A stretch of 64,000 bases of DNA from Holothuria scabra (GCA_037179385.1 CM074179.1:70947806-71011805); one strand, 5' to 3'. Counted from the first letter of the stretch, positions 23,418 through 36,643 are shown. Translations and numbers: made by a program. Notes: generated from the letters alone by a model not told the origin.

Positions 23418-23857
23418 TGGCATTCAATTCAACCTACAAATATGTATTCCCAAGATCTTATCCCGGTCAATGTAAGGCCTCTGCGATAAGTGTAAGTTGC
23501 GCCCACAAAAGCGACATTCTATGGGATCTACGAGAAATTTTTCAGCTGTTACTTTTACTATGTTGTCCGCACCATGAGACAATGTTGATTAATTACCCCA
23601 ACCCTCTTAACGGTTCGCTACTGATGAAGTTGGGCCATAAATTGAGGTAAAGCAACAGAAACCGGTCTAGCCTTCTGGTCACAGAGACCAAACCAACAAT
23701 AATCAACCCCCCGGCACATAATCTATAATGCCACCCAAGTCTTTCCTATGAAATCTACACTAAAGATTTCGGGCCTTTCCTTCAAATTTGTTTATAGTTT
23801 GCAGACTACCCCTGTGACGTCAGATGGTGCACCGCCTACCCTTACTTTACCTGATTT
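23418..23857 (+). repeat. 440-bp direct repeat, left copy
   Basis: Starts TGGCATTCAATTCAACC and ends CCTGATTT. The right copy, of identical length, starts 1372 bp downstream, with roughly ten substitutions by eye (about 97-98% identity). The pair could be the long terminal repeats of a small non-autonomous element, but TG...CA ends and a target duplication are not seen. A hammerhead-like core lies inside. Confidence 0.85.
23621..23680 (+). ncRNA. Hammerhead-like core in the 440-bp repeat (both copies)
   Basis: CTGATGA, then AGTTG...CAACA (stem II, four pairs plus an A-A mismatch), GAAA, then ACCGG...CTGGT (stem III, five pairs) and C at the cleavage position. Stem I next to the core does not pair convincingly, although GTTGATTA (23584) and TAATCAAC (23700) form an outer stem. 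The same motif recurs at 24993-25052. This may be a decayed ribozyme. Confidence 0.35.
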
Positions 23858-24789
23858 TGCTTCCCGTTTTTTCAAAAAATTGGGACGTAGGTTAGATACA
23901 CCGAGAATTCCTCTGTGGAATCCCTGACGTTAACATAAGGACTAAAATTTCAAGTCCTTTCCAACCTTAAGGAGAAGATCTAAAAGTATAAATTTTCGAA
24001 AAGAACCTTTCAAACTAGCACAACCTTGCTTGATTTTGACACAGCATACCACGGCAGCCTTAGCGCCAATAAAATTGACCAATCAGAAGACAGAACCCAA
24101 GGTATATTCTTTCAGGTCCAAATGACATTGTAAGATACCTTCTCTCTGATGCTTCAGTAACCCCAGTCTACAAAGACTCAACTAAGGAAACAAACCTAGA
24201 GCCTAAAATAAAGGCATATCTTTAACCATAACCATAGAGTTACCTAAGTGTCATTATCTTGCCAAGAAGGAAATACAGACTATACGTAGTCATGAACTGC
24301 CCATAACCCTTTAAATGGCGAAAGAAACCCAAGTACCTCATGATTAATTTCTCGATAGTCATAAAGACTCAAACCCGAGCCTAGCAAATTAAGGCTCCGA
24401 ATTTATCAAGTTCATAACCTCATGCCTTGTGAGACCCTACGAGATTGTGTTGATCTCTAACGCTCCCCAAAAAACTTAAAAGGGGTTGCGTTGAGAGAAC
24501 GACACCTAACCCTCTGTCTATCGCACCAGAGGGATTAGACTTTTTGAGAACGACGATCCTAAACTCTTGCTTAAAAAGCTTTAAGGTACTATAAAAATTG
24601 TCGTGAAATGTTGTATCTCGTGGGATCTTTGTCTCATGTAAACCGAATTTACTGTGGCGAGGATACAGAATTTTACTGTTACACTCCCCTTCCACACTAC
24701 TGGTAATAAAGGCAACACCCGCCGGGAATTGTTACAGTCTACGGCATATTTATTATAACTTTTATGTTATGAACGTGCCTATAATTAAA

Positions 24790-25229
24790 TGGCATTCAAT
24801 TCAACCTACAAATATGTATTCCCAAGATCTTATCCCGGTCAATGTAAGGCCCCTGTGATAAGTGTAAGTTGCGCCCACAAAAGCGACATTCTATGGGATC
24901 TACGAGAAATTTTTCAGCTGTTACTTTTACTATGTTGTCCGCACCATTAGACAATGTTGATTAATAACCCCAACCCTCTTAACGGTTCGCTACTGATGAA
25001 GTTGGGCCATAAATTGAGGTAAAGCAACAGAAACCGGTCTAGCCTTCTGGTCACAGAGACCAAACCAACAATAATCAACCCCCCGGCACATAATCTATAA
25101 TGCCACCCAAGTCTTTCCTATGAAATCTACACTAAAGATTTCGGGACTTTCCTTCAAACGTGTTTATAGTTTACAGAATACCCCTGTGACGTCAGATAGT
25201 GCACCGCCTACCCTTACTTTACTTGATTT
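24790..25229 (+). repeat. 440-bp direct repeat, right copy
   Basis: Matches the left copy end to end without indels; example differences are CTGTGATAAG for CTGCGATAAG and CATTAGAC for CATGAGAC. The 932-bp spacer has no recognisable gene. Confidence 0.85.
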
Positions 25230-26989
25230 ATTTAAAAAGAGAAATAACAAATGATTTAAGGAACTAGGTATTGTTTTAGAGTAAATATCTACCTTCGCCC
25301 TTCAGACATACCTTTTATTTCAAAATGACAAACTACATGCTCTTTTGCGAGAAAAAAGGTGGTTTTTCTTCGGGTATTTCCGAGAAAATAAATTATTTTA
25401 GGAATGATAGGTACCATATGACTTTTCATATAATGGTAGGTATTTCTGTAGCCATTACGATTGATTTTATAGTTATGTAGTGAAGGAGGCATATACTGCA
25501 GACAAAAAGGGACAAACGGTACCCTTATTTGAGTCTTTAACTTAAAAAAGATATGAGACGTAAGGACCAATTAAAAACTTGTTGATAGGGCTGCTGATTA
25601 ATGTCTTATGGAACAGTTTAATAAAAAGAGAATTTTACTCCCATTATAGTCCGGCAGAATCTTCGGTCAACGTTGAAATTTGAATATAGTTTTTCTTGAT
25701 TATTTCTCAGAATTTGAAAGGTGCTCTTCCAGAATCTGCAGGGGGCATCGCGCCAGCCAAGCCTTGAGCGTTTTGAGAAATTCAATATGGCGTTGCAAAT
25801 ATCGGTCATTACATAGTTTTCTCCACAATTAAGCTTTTAACTAGCCATAAATGGTAACTTTGGTGTCTACTGTCATGTTTGAGTGTCAACTAATTTATTT
25901 GTGCCAACTTAAGACGCTTTGGGGTATCACTAAAAGCTGACAAATCGATAAAGGCGGCTGTCATTCATGATATAATTCCCCCCAAAGCTTTATTTTATAT
26001 GCAAAAATTAAACTTTGAGTGTTTAATCAGATGTTTTTGTCTTCCGACAATCCTTTCAAGCAAACCGTGGACGTTGGGTGTTAAATTTTGGCTGTAGGTC
26101 ATTTTGGCCGCTATTTTGTGAAGTATAATCATCTTACAAATAACTCGAATATTCGAACTATAATGATATGTTATATTTGTGGTGTCAAGGTATCCATTAC
26201 AGCTAATTACGGATGTATTAAGGAATCACGTGATAGTAAATCCAAGAGGGTGTTATCAAACTGACACTCTATTAACATGGATTTCAGTAGTTTGTTAGGA
26301 TGCATGGAGAAACGTTCAACCTCCTCCGTGATTTGGTAAAACATGAGGTTACCATATTGTTCCGCTTCAGATGAAAGAAACGAATAACTTGTACCAATTA
26401 CAAGATGAAAGGAAATATGGTAATTATTTTAACACACGACTCTCTCCACTGAGTGAAAACGATTGTTAATATGCATCTCAAATTCTCACACTTTAGATTT
26501 CGCTTATCTCACGTGACTGAAGAGCTGCGACTATATCATGGCCGATGTGTCAGAAATGTGTATTTTGTCACATTGACCAACCGGCAGGAAGGGGGAGAAG
26601 ATATTAGGCCGTAATAAACACACACGTAGAAGTTGCTACTGTGCTTTTAGCCTGTTGATTATGCTTAGTGGTTCATTCCTCAATTCTGGTCATGAACCGT
26701 GGACTTTGTGTATTGACGAAAACATTAATTAAAAAGAAATTGACATCTAGATAGCATTCAGTGGTGAGAATGATTATGATATTAAAGTATGCATACATCA
26801 AGTTGACACATCGACCGTATTACTAGACTCATAACTAGAAATGTGGTTACGAAAATCGTAACCACGTACTGCCCATGATTGTTTCTATGCCAACGTAACC
26901 GGGTACGTACTAAAGCTTGGAATTTCGTCCTTCGACGTTTTTTGGCCGATGTGATATACCTGAACATAATGCAGTGCTGTGTTGGTTGC

Positions 26990-27048
26990 TTGTAGTAGAT
27001 ATCAACCCTTTGTGTTGGTGCTTGTTGTAGATATCAACCCTTTGTTAC
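26990..27048 (+). repeat. 31-bp tandem duplication
   Basis: GTAGATATCAACCCTTTGTG occurs twice in tandem with a TTGGTGCTTGT-type linker. Short, no function apparent. Confidence 0.75.
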
Positions 27049-27430
27049 TTTCGACTCCGAATCTCGTGATACACTTGAATGATGCAGGACTGCACTATTT
27101 CTCATAATGCTTATCAGGCTAATTGAAGAATCACCACCTAGGCCTTTAGGCTATGATTCATGCAATGCCGACGTAACGGCAGTGATCAACCGTAAGTCGC
27201 AAATATGCCTACAGTGCTCACAGTGGCACTGCAGGTAGAGTTACCAGACGTGCGGTTTTACCAGAACACATCCTGTTTTTATTGTTTCGTACTGGTGTCC
27301 TGACGGTTTTGTAAAATTACCGCCACCATGAGTGTCCGGATTTCATGCATACCATGATCTGACAGGTTTTCCCTCTAATTTTGCTTCAATCAAGTTAGAG
27401 GAAACTCTAGTAATTGTTGCTTTTATAAAA

Positions 27431-27685
27431 GGAACAAATTGCACCATCTTTTGCATCTAGACATCATTGCCGAAAACCAACAAATTTTCCAAACTCCCCA
27501 CCCTACCCCTCCTCTTAGACCTCTTCACCAGGGTGGTGTTGCATGTCCTCCTTGCGAGGAAATAAATCGGCCTATGGTAACCCTAAGTGCAGACAAAGAG
27601 AAAAGTATAGACCCCTATGCTAATTCTGAGAATGACCATCATTCTGAAAATTATAAAATACACAAACAGCCGTGGGTCGTTGGGC
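27431..27685 (+). CDS. Candidate exon, proline- and tyrosine-rich segment
   Basis: An open stretch of 255 bp lies between a possible acceptor (TTTTATAAAAG) and a good donor (GTAAGT), phase 1-1. It encodes a proline-rich part (TPHPTPPLRPLHQGG), then CPPCEEINRPMVTLSADKEK and SIDPYANSENDHHSENYK. The tyrosines in DPYANSEN and ENYKIHK resemble SH2-docking sites and the proline run an SH3 ligand, as in a receptor tail. No partner exon was identified, so this may be an orphan or a pseudogene remnant. Confidence 0.3.
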
Positions 27686-28747
27686 GTAAGTTATGCCCAC
27701 GGACTTCCTATATATAGATGAACAGAAGATCATGGGAAAATTGGTCGCCACCGTTCGAACCAAATGAGCACGGCCGCCGAGAAGCTTCAACTTTTTGCGT
27801 GATTTGACGACGAACTTCGAGTCCTGCAATATTTCAAACAAACTTTGAACGTGAATGGGAAACAATATCATATCTTTCAATTCCTTTGGTAATTTTGACC
27901 TAAACGTACTACATCATTTCCAAAATGTAACAACTTTCTTGCAAAATCTGTCGATTTTAGCCACTGACAAAGTCCAAATTTTTATACAAAACTAAACGTA
28001 CAGGGTGTTAATGTGTTGTCACCGACCGCCAGTGCTAGACCCAACAAAAGCTAACTATAACTCAGACTTCCTATATACATTGACAGAGCAGACTGCACTA
28101 ACGTCCTTTGCGTAGATTGTCGCTACCGTACGTGTTATCATAGCGAGATTACTGCCTGCTATGGTTTTGTGCAGAGAGAACGATAAGTTCTTATTACTTC
28201 TCAAGATACCCCTAGCATTTGGCAAGCCTAAGTCAAGCCTTACGTAACTTCTTCAAAGAGAGAAATATAACACTGAAGAAAGTTATCGTCAATTGCTAAA
28301 ATTTATTATTACTAGGCCTAGATGCGCACATAAATGTCATGGTTCTTCTCCGAACCACAAGCACTTGCGAGATACGACGGTACGGTAGTGTGTGTGGATT
28401 GTGTCACAATAATACAAATCTCTTTAGCTTGTTCGCCAGTTTAGCGACACTGTATGCGATATACTACAGGTTCAATGCGGGAATGCGGTCGTTGTGTGAT
28501 GAGCAGGCATACTGTATACAAATTTGACTTACTCAAGCATTCTTTTAAAAAACAATAAAATACATAAATGCCTAAATAAAACTCGCTCATTTTTGGCCAT
28601 ATCATAACCAAACGTGACCATGAAGTCTTGTTCCCGTCTGCACGACTCACTCTACATAATGAACTCAATTGAAGAGCAAGCAACTCACTGAGAATCAAGA
28701 AACATTGAACGAAAGAATCTTCCCTTGAAAATGAGGAGCGTGCCTAA

Positions 28748-28775
28748 GTACTGTCCATGACGTCATGGACAGTAC
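28748..28775. promoter_or_regulatory. 28-bp perfect palindrome centred on a CRE site
   Basis: GTACTGTCCATGAC is followed by its exact reverse complement. The centre is TGACGTCA, the full CREB/ATF binding site. No transcript start is recognised nearby, so a regulatory role is only a possibility. Confidence 0.4.
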
Positions 28776-29992
28776 AATGAGACTGTAAAATTTCCATAGC
28801 CCTTTTAAGCGTCGTAGTGCAACTATGTGTTTGACTACTACTTTGAAAATAAGTAGAAAATGATTAACTTAGGTTTCTCTCGCATTGAGGGGAAACCAAT
28901 ATATCACTTTCACGAAAGCACTCTTCGGAAAATTCGCAATGTAACTTTAAGGCAGTGCATGTTGCTTATATTATGTATCTTGATTTATCTCGCATCTTAT
29001 AGGTCTTTGTTTCTTCATCTGTCCCAAGAAAATGTTTATTCTTGGTAAAGCATGGTTTTGGTAGACCAAAGGTTCTCCTGAAGAACAACTGTAGAATCCA
29101 AATTGTCTGAAGGAAGCAACCACTTCCAACACGTGATACTACAATTAGTTAAGAGACTTTGCAATGTCAAGCTGAAAATTGAGGGTGTCTAATTTCTGTA
29201 CATTTCTTTGCGAAGGGGAACAGTTAGACTGTTAGACGTAGTTATGGTAACGGGAGGCCGAGGGAGATGGGGGAGTGATGGGGTGTATTTTGGAGAGGAC
29301 GTGAGAGTAGGAAGGCATGGATGCCACGTACAATAGAAGGGTATGGTATCGCAACATTTTCCGCCCGAAAATCACTCCCTTTGTTCTTGCTATGAAATTG
29401 CCTGAAATTGATTGTCACGATTAAACGGTTGCCATTTGAGGTCACCATCTTAGATTTAACATCGCGTGATTCGCACTTTGTCTGCAATTGGCTTGAACGG
29501 ATATTTTGACACCAAAACCATAAAATTAGACACTCGTAGACCTTCAAAACCAAAATATAAATGTAGCTATGCGAGTTCACAAATTGCATCGTCATCTACG
29601 ATTATTTTCCCCCTTTTCCCCAAGCGTCTAGAATTAGTAGAACATATACCAATAGGCATTCGCTTTGGTTTTTACAACCTAAAATTGAAAACTTCGAGAG
29701 AAATTACCAAATGTACTGTCAGCCAAGATGACCCCCATCTTGAATCTAACATCACGTGACCCCTAACCATCTCGGCAATTATCTTGGATGCGACCGAAAA
29801 CGTACAATTAGTCACACGCACCGTTAGTCACCGCTGGTTACTTAGTCTCGGAGCTCTACTGCTATAAACTACATGTAGCTATTGGAGAAATTGTATGGTT
29901 ACGGTAGGCTTACTTGTATCTAGAGTGGCCGCATCTTGGCTTTATTTTCACGTAATTTCTCAAAGCGTCAGCTATTGGTTTGCATGGATTGC

Positions 29993-30370
29993 TTAATAAT
30001 AATGATAATGATTGGATTTATATAGCGCCTTATATGTGTGTTCAACATCTCATAGCGCTTCAAAATCTTTACCCCTGTTCATTGGTAACTCGTCAAACCC
30101 ACACTATAAAAGTGCACATCCCTTGCTGTTCGTACCCGGCACAATGCCACTTCATCGTGTCCCCTGGGGGACTTCCCATAGGAGCAGCCACATACAGCGC
30201 ATCACTATACAAGCTACCTCACAGGTACCCATTTAACACCTGGGTGGAGAGAAGCAATCGAGATAAAGCATCTTGCTCAAGGACACAACATAATGACCCA
30301 GGTGGGAATCGGACTGGCAATCCTTAGATCACAAGTCCAATGCCTTAACCAATAGGCCACCAACTTGCCC
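29993..30370 (-). mobile_element. tRNA-derived SINE
   Basis: Read on the minus strand, the head GGTGGCCTATTGGTTAAGGC resembles a tRNA-type A box and CAGTCCGATTCCCACC a B box. A central GTCCTTGAGCAAGATGCTTT domain follows, then the 3' tail GGCGCTATATAAATCCAATC with ATT-type repeats. The central domain resembles the conserved domain of widespread metazoan SINEs; the precise family is not assigned. Confidence 0.75.
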
Positions 30371-31582
30371 TCTTAACCCTCTTGACCCCCAAAATATACA
30401 AAAAACACCAATGGTTGAATGGTTGAATGGAAGCTTAGTTATGAGGGAAGGGAAATAAATTATGTTGGTCGTTTGGTTGGACACAGCCTTGGATTTCTCA
30501 AAACGTTCATGGGGGTCGCACAGCAAGTTATGGATGGAGAATATAGAAATCTGTCAAGAGAAAAGGAAAAATGTATCAAATGTTTCCAAGTTAGTCGAAA
30601 AAATCCACTTTCTCTGCCGGACTGAATAGGTCCTATGCACTTACACGCTGAAAGTTAGCAGATTGCTCCTCGTTGACAGTACAATTTGCTTTTTTCTTCT
30701 CACTAAAAGCCGTATAACACAGGCAAAAGTTGCAAATATTACAGAGCACTTTTGATTTTTCTTGATTTAAGTTTTTTTCGTATTGCAATAAATTCAATCT
30801 TCCAGTAGTGTAAGAACCTACAAATACTTTCATATACATGAGTAGGGCTTCAATGCAATGGCAGACAGTGGAGTTAAGGAAAAAAGGGAACTATTTTACA
30901 ATACCCGCCGCTGCTGCTATAATGTTTTTTTCTACAACTTGGTATCCTCTGGAGTACAGAGGGAGTAACCTACAATTGTCATTATGCTCAGTTTAAAAAT
31001 CATCAGAGTATCAGACTTAACTGGATTGCTTTGTTTCATTAGAGCGCTGCAATTTATCTTAAAACAAACAGCTGATTTCAGAGTGCTTTTAACAGTTTTA
31101 TTACATGTTCGATATCAAGGAGCTATGAAACACCTGTCAATCCCTTGACCTATGGTCCTGTACAGTGCACGATGATCCTTTCTACAAACTTCCCAAAGTA
31201 TTCCGTGAAATCTGTTAAAGCTAACTGCCAGCCGAAGCGGTCAGCTGCAACAAATATGTGTGCCGATTTTACTTTGGCTAAACTGAGTCTTTCAGTTTCT
31301 TTCTTATTGCCGGCTTTCCAAAGCTTCCATAGTTGTCAGTTAGAGAGGCGTGATTCGATTTAGTTTTCCGTTTCATCATAACGACCGAAATGCGCTATGT
31401 TAACGGTAGCCTACAAGCTTAGTTGTGATCACCGAGCTCAGGGTGTTGTGATCGGATGCCGACTTTTTAAGGAATTTTATTTACACCAGTCCACGGCTAA
31501 TTGTGAAGGTAAGTGTTTTTCAACGTTAACATTGACGTTGACGTTAACGTTTCGAATCACTTATAAATAGTCGCGTTGAAGC

Positions 31583-31741
31583 ATAGGCGTACGGGGGTAA
31601 TTTTCTATGAAGGGGCAAGAGCATTTTTTGCCCGAATAATGTCACCGCTCATTATGTTGCCTTTTTTGCCCGAATAGACCAACTGCTTTTGCCCGAATTG
31701 GAAGGGCGAGTGCCCCCTGCAACCCCGATTCGTACGCCTAT
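31583..31741. mobile_element. Short MITE with GCCCGAAT repeats
   Basis: Inverted ends ATAGGCGTACGGGG and GATTCGTACGCCTAT enclose about 160 bp with three TTTTGCCCGAAT motifs. No clear target duplication. Confidence 0.6.
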
Positions 31742-31914
31742 TTACTGGAGGGTATCAGGCGACATATCACTGGCATATTTGTTACATTTGATATATTGTT
31801 CACAAATCACTCATAGGTGCATCTATCCATACATACATACACGCAGCATATATCCGCACTAAAAGCCGTACGGGGTACAGAAAACAGTTTCCCGTTAGGA
31901 AATCATCGGAATTC

Positions 31915-32110
31915 CCCTTTAGCCGGTTAAGTCATGCAGCGCGTGATAGCTGTGAGGGAGGGCGTCCTTGCATATCACGCGACAGAGCTCATTGCAGTGT
32001 CCAAATGTTCGGGTAGCTACGCCAGCTACGAGCTCCGCGTGAGCGAGGAAAGACGCGCGAGGCCTGGGCCCTCGTAAGCGGCCTGCACCCGCTGAGGCAT
32101 TGTTTACAGG
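31915..32110. other. GC-rich block, unassigned
   Basis: An abrupt GC-rich island with GGGTAGCTACGCC and GAGCTCCGCGTGAGCG, next to the left edge of the 8.3-kb element. It shares short phrases with the piggyBac-like MITE at 48050-48299 (GTAGCTACCCGA in inverse) and may be a relative. Confidence 0.35.
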
Positions 32111-32134
32111 TGCACACATACATATACGTCGGTG

Positions 32135-32276
32135 TAGTCTTGTTTCAAGACTCTGATTAATTTGCGACCACCACAAATCGGCTTGGAAGCCTACTTAGCA
32201 ATACGCCCTCTACCTGCTTATCTTTTGAACACTCCAAACCAGAGTCTTGTACATTACGGCAGAGATCACGTGACCT
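32135..32276 (+). repeat. Left terminal inverted repeat of the 8.3-kb element
   Basis: A 142-bp arm whose outer part TAGTCTTGTTTCAAGA is itself a small hairpin. It also holds the internal inverted pair AGACTCTG / CCAGAGTCT about 100 bp apart and ends with GATCACGTGACCT. Its inverted partner is at 40336-40476. Confidence 0.9.
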
Positions 32277-32757
32277 TTTCTTTGTTTCTTATTGTATTTT
32301 CCCTCAGAAAATTGAGGGAGCCAATGACAGCAGTGAAATGTACACACACCTACGTACGGATATACATATTCATTATGCTATATATAGCCACTGAGTGAGC
32401 AGCGAACGACCACTGCACTGTTACATTATAGCAGTGTGTAACATATACAGCACGCACCGTAATACACTGCAACGGCGAACAATTGACTGTATACAATCGC
32501 TACACAACGTAGGGTCTATCTGAACGTATCAACTGCATTTCTATGTGTTACTTTACTGTGTGCAATCGAATGTAAAACGAGTGCGAGAAATTCGTTTGCT
32601 GCCTGGGTTTATTCTCTGGTTAGTTTGTATAGTGGTGCGAACAGAACCTTTTCTTCAACAGATAAAGAGAGATTCACTAACGAAAGGGCAATTCCTCTCA
32701 GCGTAGACATGAACGTTTCAGCATTTAGTCTGTATAACAAATTTATAGGGGGGGTGG

Positions 32758-32804
32758 GCGCATGGGAGGGTGGCGCACGGGAGGGTGGCGCATGGGAGGG
32801 GTGG
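32758..32804. repeat. 15-bp minisatellite, three copies
   Basis: Three tandem GCGCATGGGAGGGTG-type units, the middle one GCGCACGGGAGGGTG. The strong G bias makes a glycine-rich shadow reading frame that is not a gene. Confidence 0.8.
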
Positions 32805-35800
32805 TGTTTCAGTTTCGCTTTGTAAACTTTAGGTCATGTACCTGGTTAGCCAGGCCAGCTGTCGCCTTCCCAGGTGACAAACCTGTGATGGGAAGGGGCG
32901 GTTGATGGGGCTTACACCCTCCCCACTTTTTCTGCTGTAGGCATTTTTGGCCGGCTTAATTACACTGCTACTATGTCATTGAACATATTGGGCCCCTTTG
33001 GTGATTGGCTCCCCACTTCAATTTTTGCCAGGCTCGTGGTCCCCAAATGATATCTTAATTTTGCACCAAAAATTAGTAAGAGTCCCCTTTGGGTAGTCCA
33101 CATGCATGAGGGATAGGTAGCTGGCCCATATTTTCCCACACATCAGTTGTTTACATGGGCCCCATTTCATATATGTGTCATGTGGGCTTGGCATATAGGC
33201 TGTGCGGCCTTTCACTAATCCTGGGTTCAATTAAATTAATCGCATGAGCCTCATATGGGTAAAGAAATGGGGCCCATATGGGAATGTTGCAGCTTAATTT
33301 CCATGCACATGAAGAGCCATCACTGCCATGGAAAGGGGACAATTGAAAAGGTTTGAAGACTGAACGACCATCAGACATGACAATCATCAAATTAGGTTCG
33401 GGAGTTCAGTCCATCATTAATTTAAATAGGCAGATAGGCTGGCCAGCCGGAGTTCAAATGTTCAATAAAGGTAGGTCTGACTTGCAGTTGAATCCGATGC
33501 ACATGAAGAATTTACCCATGGGGAAGGTATCATTGTACTAAGGTTTATAGAATTTAGACATTAAAACTTGTGGTGGCGATCCAATTGAATAGGGCTGGAG
33601 TGCACAGGGGTCTTTCAAAGACCATGGCCCTAGCAATAGATAACACTTGCCTGTTTCTAAACACTGGATAGCAATTATACAGACCCAGTCTCATCTAATG
33701 GTGTCATATGGTACCCTTCACCAAGAGTTCAATGTAGGCATGGTTTTTTTTATTATCTGACTTGGCCAGGCTGTACTCGATATAGGCCTACTGTTCAAAG
33801 GTGGGGGGGGGCTCAAAATTATAGATCTATGGGGCAAAAAAATTCAGAAATGAAACATTCCAAAGTGTACCAATACTGTAGTTACCTACTTACAGTGGCT
33901 GCAAAATGTTTTGTGGGCTTTTAATCACAGCGCTCATTACATATGCCAGTAGTTTGTATAGTTCTAAATGCAGTCTGAATGGTACCTGGACTACATTTCT
34001 AACAAGTTTTGACTTCCATTGAAACATTATGGACATTGCTCCTTTCCCATTGGCTGCATCATACAGTATTGAATGCAGCTTAAGGGACATAAGAGAACAG
34101 TGTTGCTAGTAAATTGATTGGCAAAAATCATGAAGCAATTCTTTCATGAATCGTTGGTAGGTCTATTTTCATTTGTGCAACTTTTGATGATCGATTTATT
34201 TGCAACTGGCAATTCTTGGGTAGAAAATTGCAATGCAAACCCAGTTCTTTAGTCCCTTGCAGTTGGAAGTGCTCAATATCTCACACACTGGCAGCTGCAG
34301 TGTATTATTGTATGGCCTCAAGTAATTTCACTTTGAATGAAATGTGGGGTACATACTGCTGTCTTGAAGGTTAACTATAGGCAGGTGTCATTTTGGAGAA
34401 TAGGGTGGGGGAGACTATGGAACTAAGTACAACTGTATATCACACTTATACTTCCAAACTCATCCACTGGCAATGATTTCTTCCCTGTGCTTGTTGTTAT
34501 AGGCCAAAAAAGAAGGACTGAATCGAACCCTCTCAGTAGTTACTGTACAACAGATATGATCAAACTTGGAGATATAGTGAGGCAAATCACATTGTTTTTA
34601 TTTCTATCCAATTTATTTCGTGTTCATTTCTCATCAAACAGATTAGGCTATGTTCAGAAGATTGCCATATTATACGAACCCTCAGAGAAGAAAAAAGAAA
34701 AGAAAAAATGCTCAGGTGTTTATCAAAGCTTGTCACCTGCATGAAGCATAAAATAATAGAAACCAAAGCAGAAAATGAACAGAGTGTGCCAATCAGGAAA
34801 AAAGAAAGAAAACTGTGACTTCTCTGAATACTTAAACATTTGTACAATCAAACATATTTTACAGAACTAGGGCAGCGATGCTGCAGAATCTCAATACTTT
34901 GTGGATGTTAAGGAGACAAAGTTTCAATATTGTGAGCACTGATGATATTTGATGTAAATGCCGTCCTCCTTTGGCATTTTGCATAAGAAAGATTACCCAT
35001 CCTGATGCATTTCATGCTAAAAAATGATCAAATTCATAGAAAACAGTTTTTACAATAATACTGTGACACTAAGACTGGTACACAATATTGTGCACCATAC
35101 TGAAACTTTGCAAAGCAGAAATTATTAACCAGATATGCAGATCAGTGACATCTTCTAATAAATCCAACAGTCCAATGACAGCTGTTTTCCTTCTGCATTC
35201 CACACTATTTTATCTCAATTTACTCTCCCTAATGCTTTTTTCACAGTCTAATACATGTATTTTGGTACTTCGCAACTTCTGTAGGAGTAAGAGATACTGT
35301 ATTTCTCTGCTGAGATCTTGAGTGTTTGCATTGTTACACTGTAAGACAAGTGGGTAGAAACAACACCCATTCAATACAGTATATGTTACAGATCCTCAAC
35401 CTCAAATACACTTCAATCAACTCTTGAGGGGTAAATTTTTTTTATCACAACTTAGAGACACTCTGAACATGCCTCCTAGACACATTTCGCACACTACTGT
35501 ACAATGTGTCTCCATAAATTGTAAATAAGCTTGTAGAGCCAAGACACAAAACAAAGACTACCAAACTTTTCTGTTGCTTGTATCCAACTCTAGGAGCTTA
35601 TTCCTCTCAAGATAACTTCTTGGGAAATATCTGCTTACAGAGGCTTTGTTTATGGTCATACTAAGCAAGATTATCTCAGTTACTTCATGCTTGATTTAGC
35701 AGAGGTGTGACACCAAGCCTCTAACATCTGAAAGTTTAACTATAAAACATTAACATTCTCAGTCAGTGGGTATCAGTGCCTAACAAACAAAGTGCTGTGT

Positions 35801-36408
35801 GCAAAGAAAATTGAAGTTTCCATGACAACTGAACAGTTAAACCATAAAATTTGCAAAAATAGCTTAGCAACCATCACTTTTTTAAGGTGAAAAATGCAAT
35901 GTCTTCCGCCTCCCGACCAAAGAGCAAGCTCTCAAATTCTCCAAAGACATTGACCACTGATCCAGTATCATTCCCTTGCCCGAAAGAAATTTCAATCTCT
36001 CAATATATGTTATGTATTGAGATAAAAATTGTAAGCCTAAAAGTTAATTTAGTTGCAATGCATTAAGTACACATGTATATACAAACTGAAAAAATTCAGT
36101 TAAATGCAAAATTATTACAGGTCAAGTGAGGTTTTTCCACAATGTCTCTGACACTTGTACCCCACTGACAATATTCTTATACTGCTGGTTGCCTATTACT
36201 CATCTGTCCTACTGTAAATTAGCCAGGTTTTAGTGTGGAGTTAGTTTGTTCAATTCATATCATATCATAAAGATGTTGATCTCTCAATGCAAGAGAGTTT
36301 CTTCAGTAACATAAAAAAGAAAAAGATAACTGGATGCTTCTGCCCTAAAAATGGCTATCCAGGAAAAAATTCCCATTGAGTCCCATTAGATTTTTCAATG
36401 GGGCTTAA

Positions 36409-36643
36409 TGGGACATTGACAGGATGTTCCAATTTCTATGTTGAATCAATGGGAAAATGGAATTTCTCATTGACTCAATGGAATTTTAAGTTGTGACTGT
36501 CCAAATTCTGTGTTAAATCCCATTGAATCCAATGGGACATTGACAGGATGTTCCAACTTCTATGTTGAATCAATGGGAAAATGGAATTTCTCATTGACTC
36601 AATGGAATTTTAAGTTGTGACTGTGTTAAATCCCATTGAATCC
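36409..36643. repeat. Tandem repeat, about 124-bp unit, two copies
   Basis: The unit starting TGGGACATTGACAGGATGTT recurs at 36533 with one substitution in its first 30 bases. The second copy lacks about 14 bp near its end. Both are flanked and interrupted by CCCATTGA/TCAATGGG motifs, which make short inverted pairs from 36370 to 36680. Confidence 0.85.

Larger units (their letters stand above)
25230..29992. other. Mostly unassigned intergenic DNA
   Basis: Apart from the candidate exon at 27431, the 31-bp duplication and the CRE palindrome, nothing is recognised. No transposon termini were found by eye. Confidence 0.5.

Noticed and set aside
23418..25229. Classical LTR retrotransposon
   Set aside because: No TG...CA ends, no target duplication, no gag-pol sequence in the 932-bp interior; kept only as direct repeats.
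27180..27330. Possible coding exon or promoter near ACCGCCACCATGAG
   Set aside because: The Kozak-like ATG opens only a short frame and no donor follows in a sensible position.
30329..30526. Minus-strand frame containing GGLLVKALDL
   Set aside because: It is the translated tRNA-like head of the SINE at 29993-30370.
32625..32825. Glycine/tryptophan-rich small protein
   Set aside because: The repeated part is the translation of a 15-bp G-rich minisatellite.
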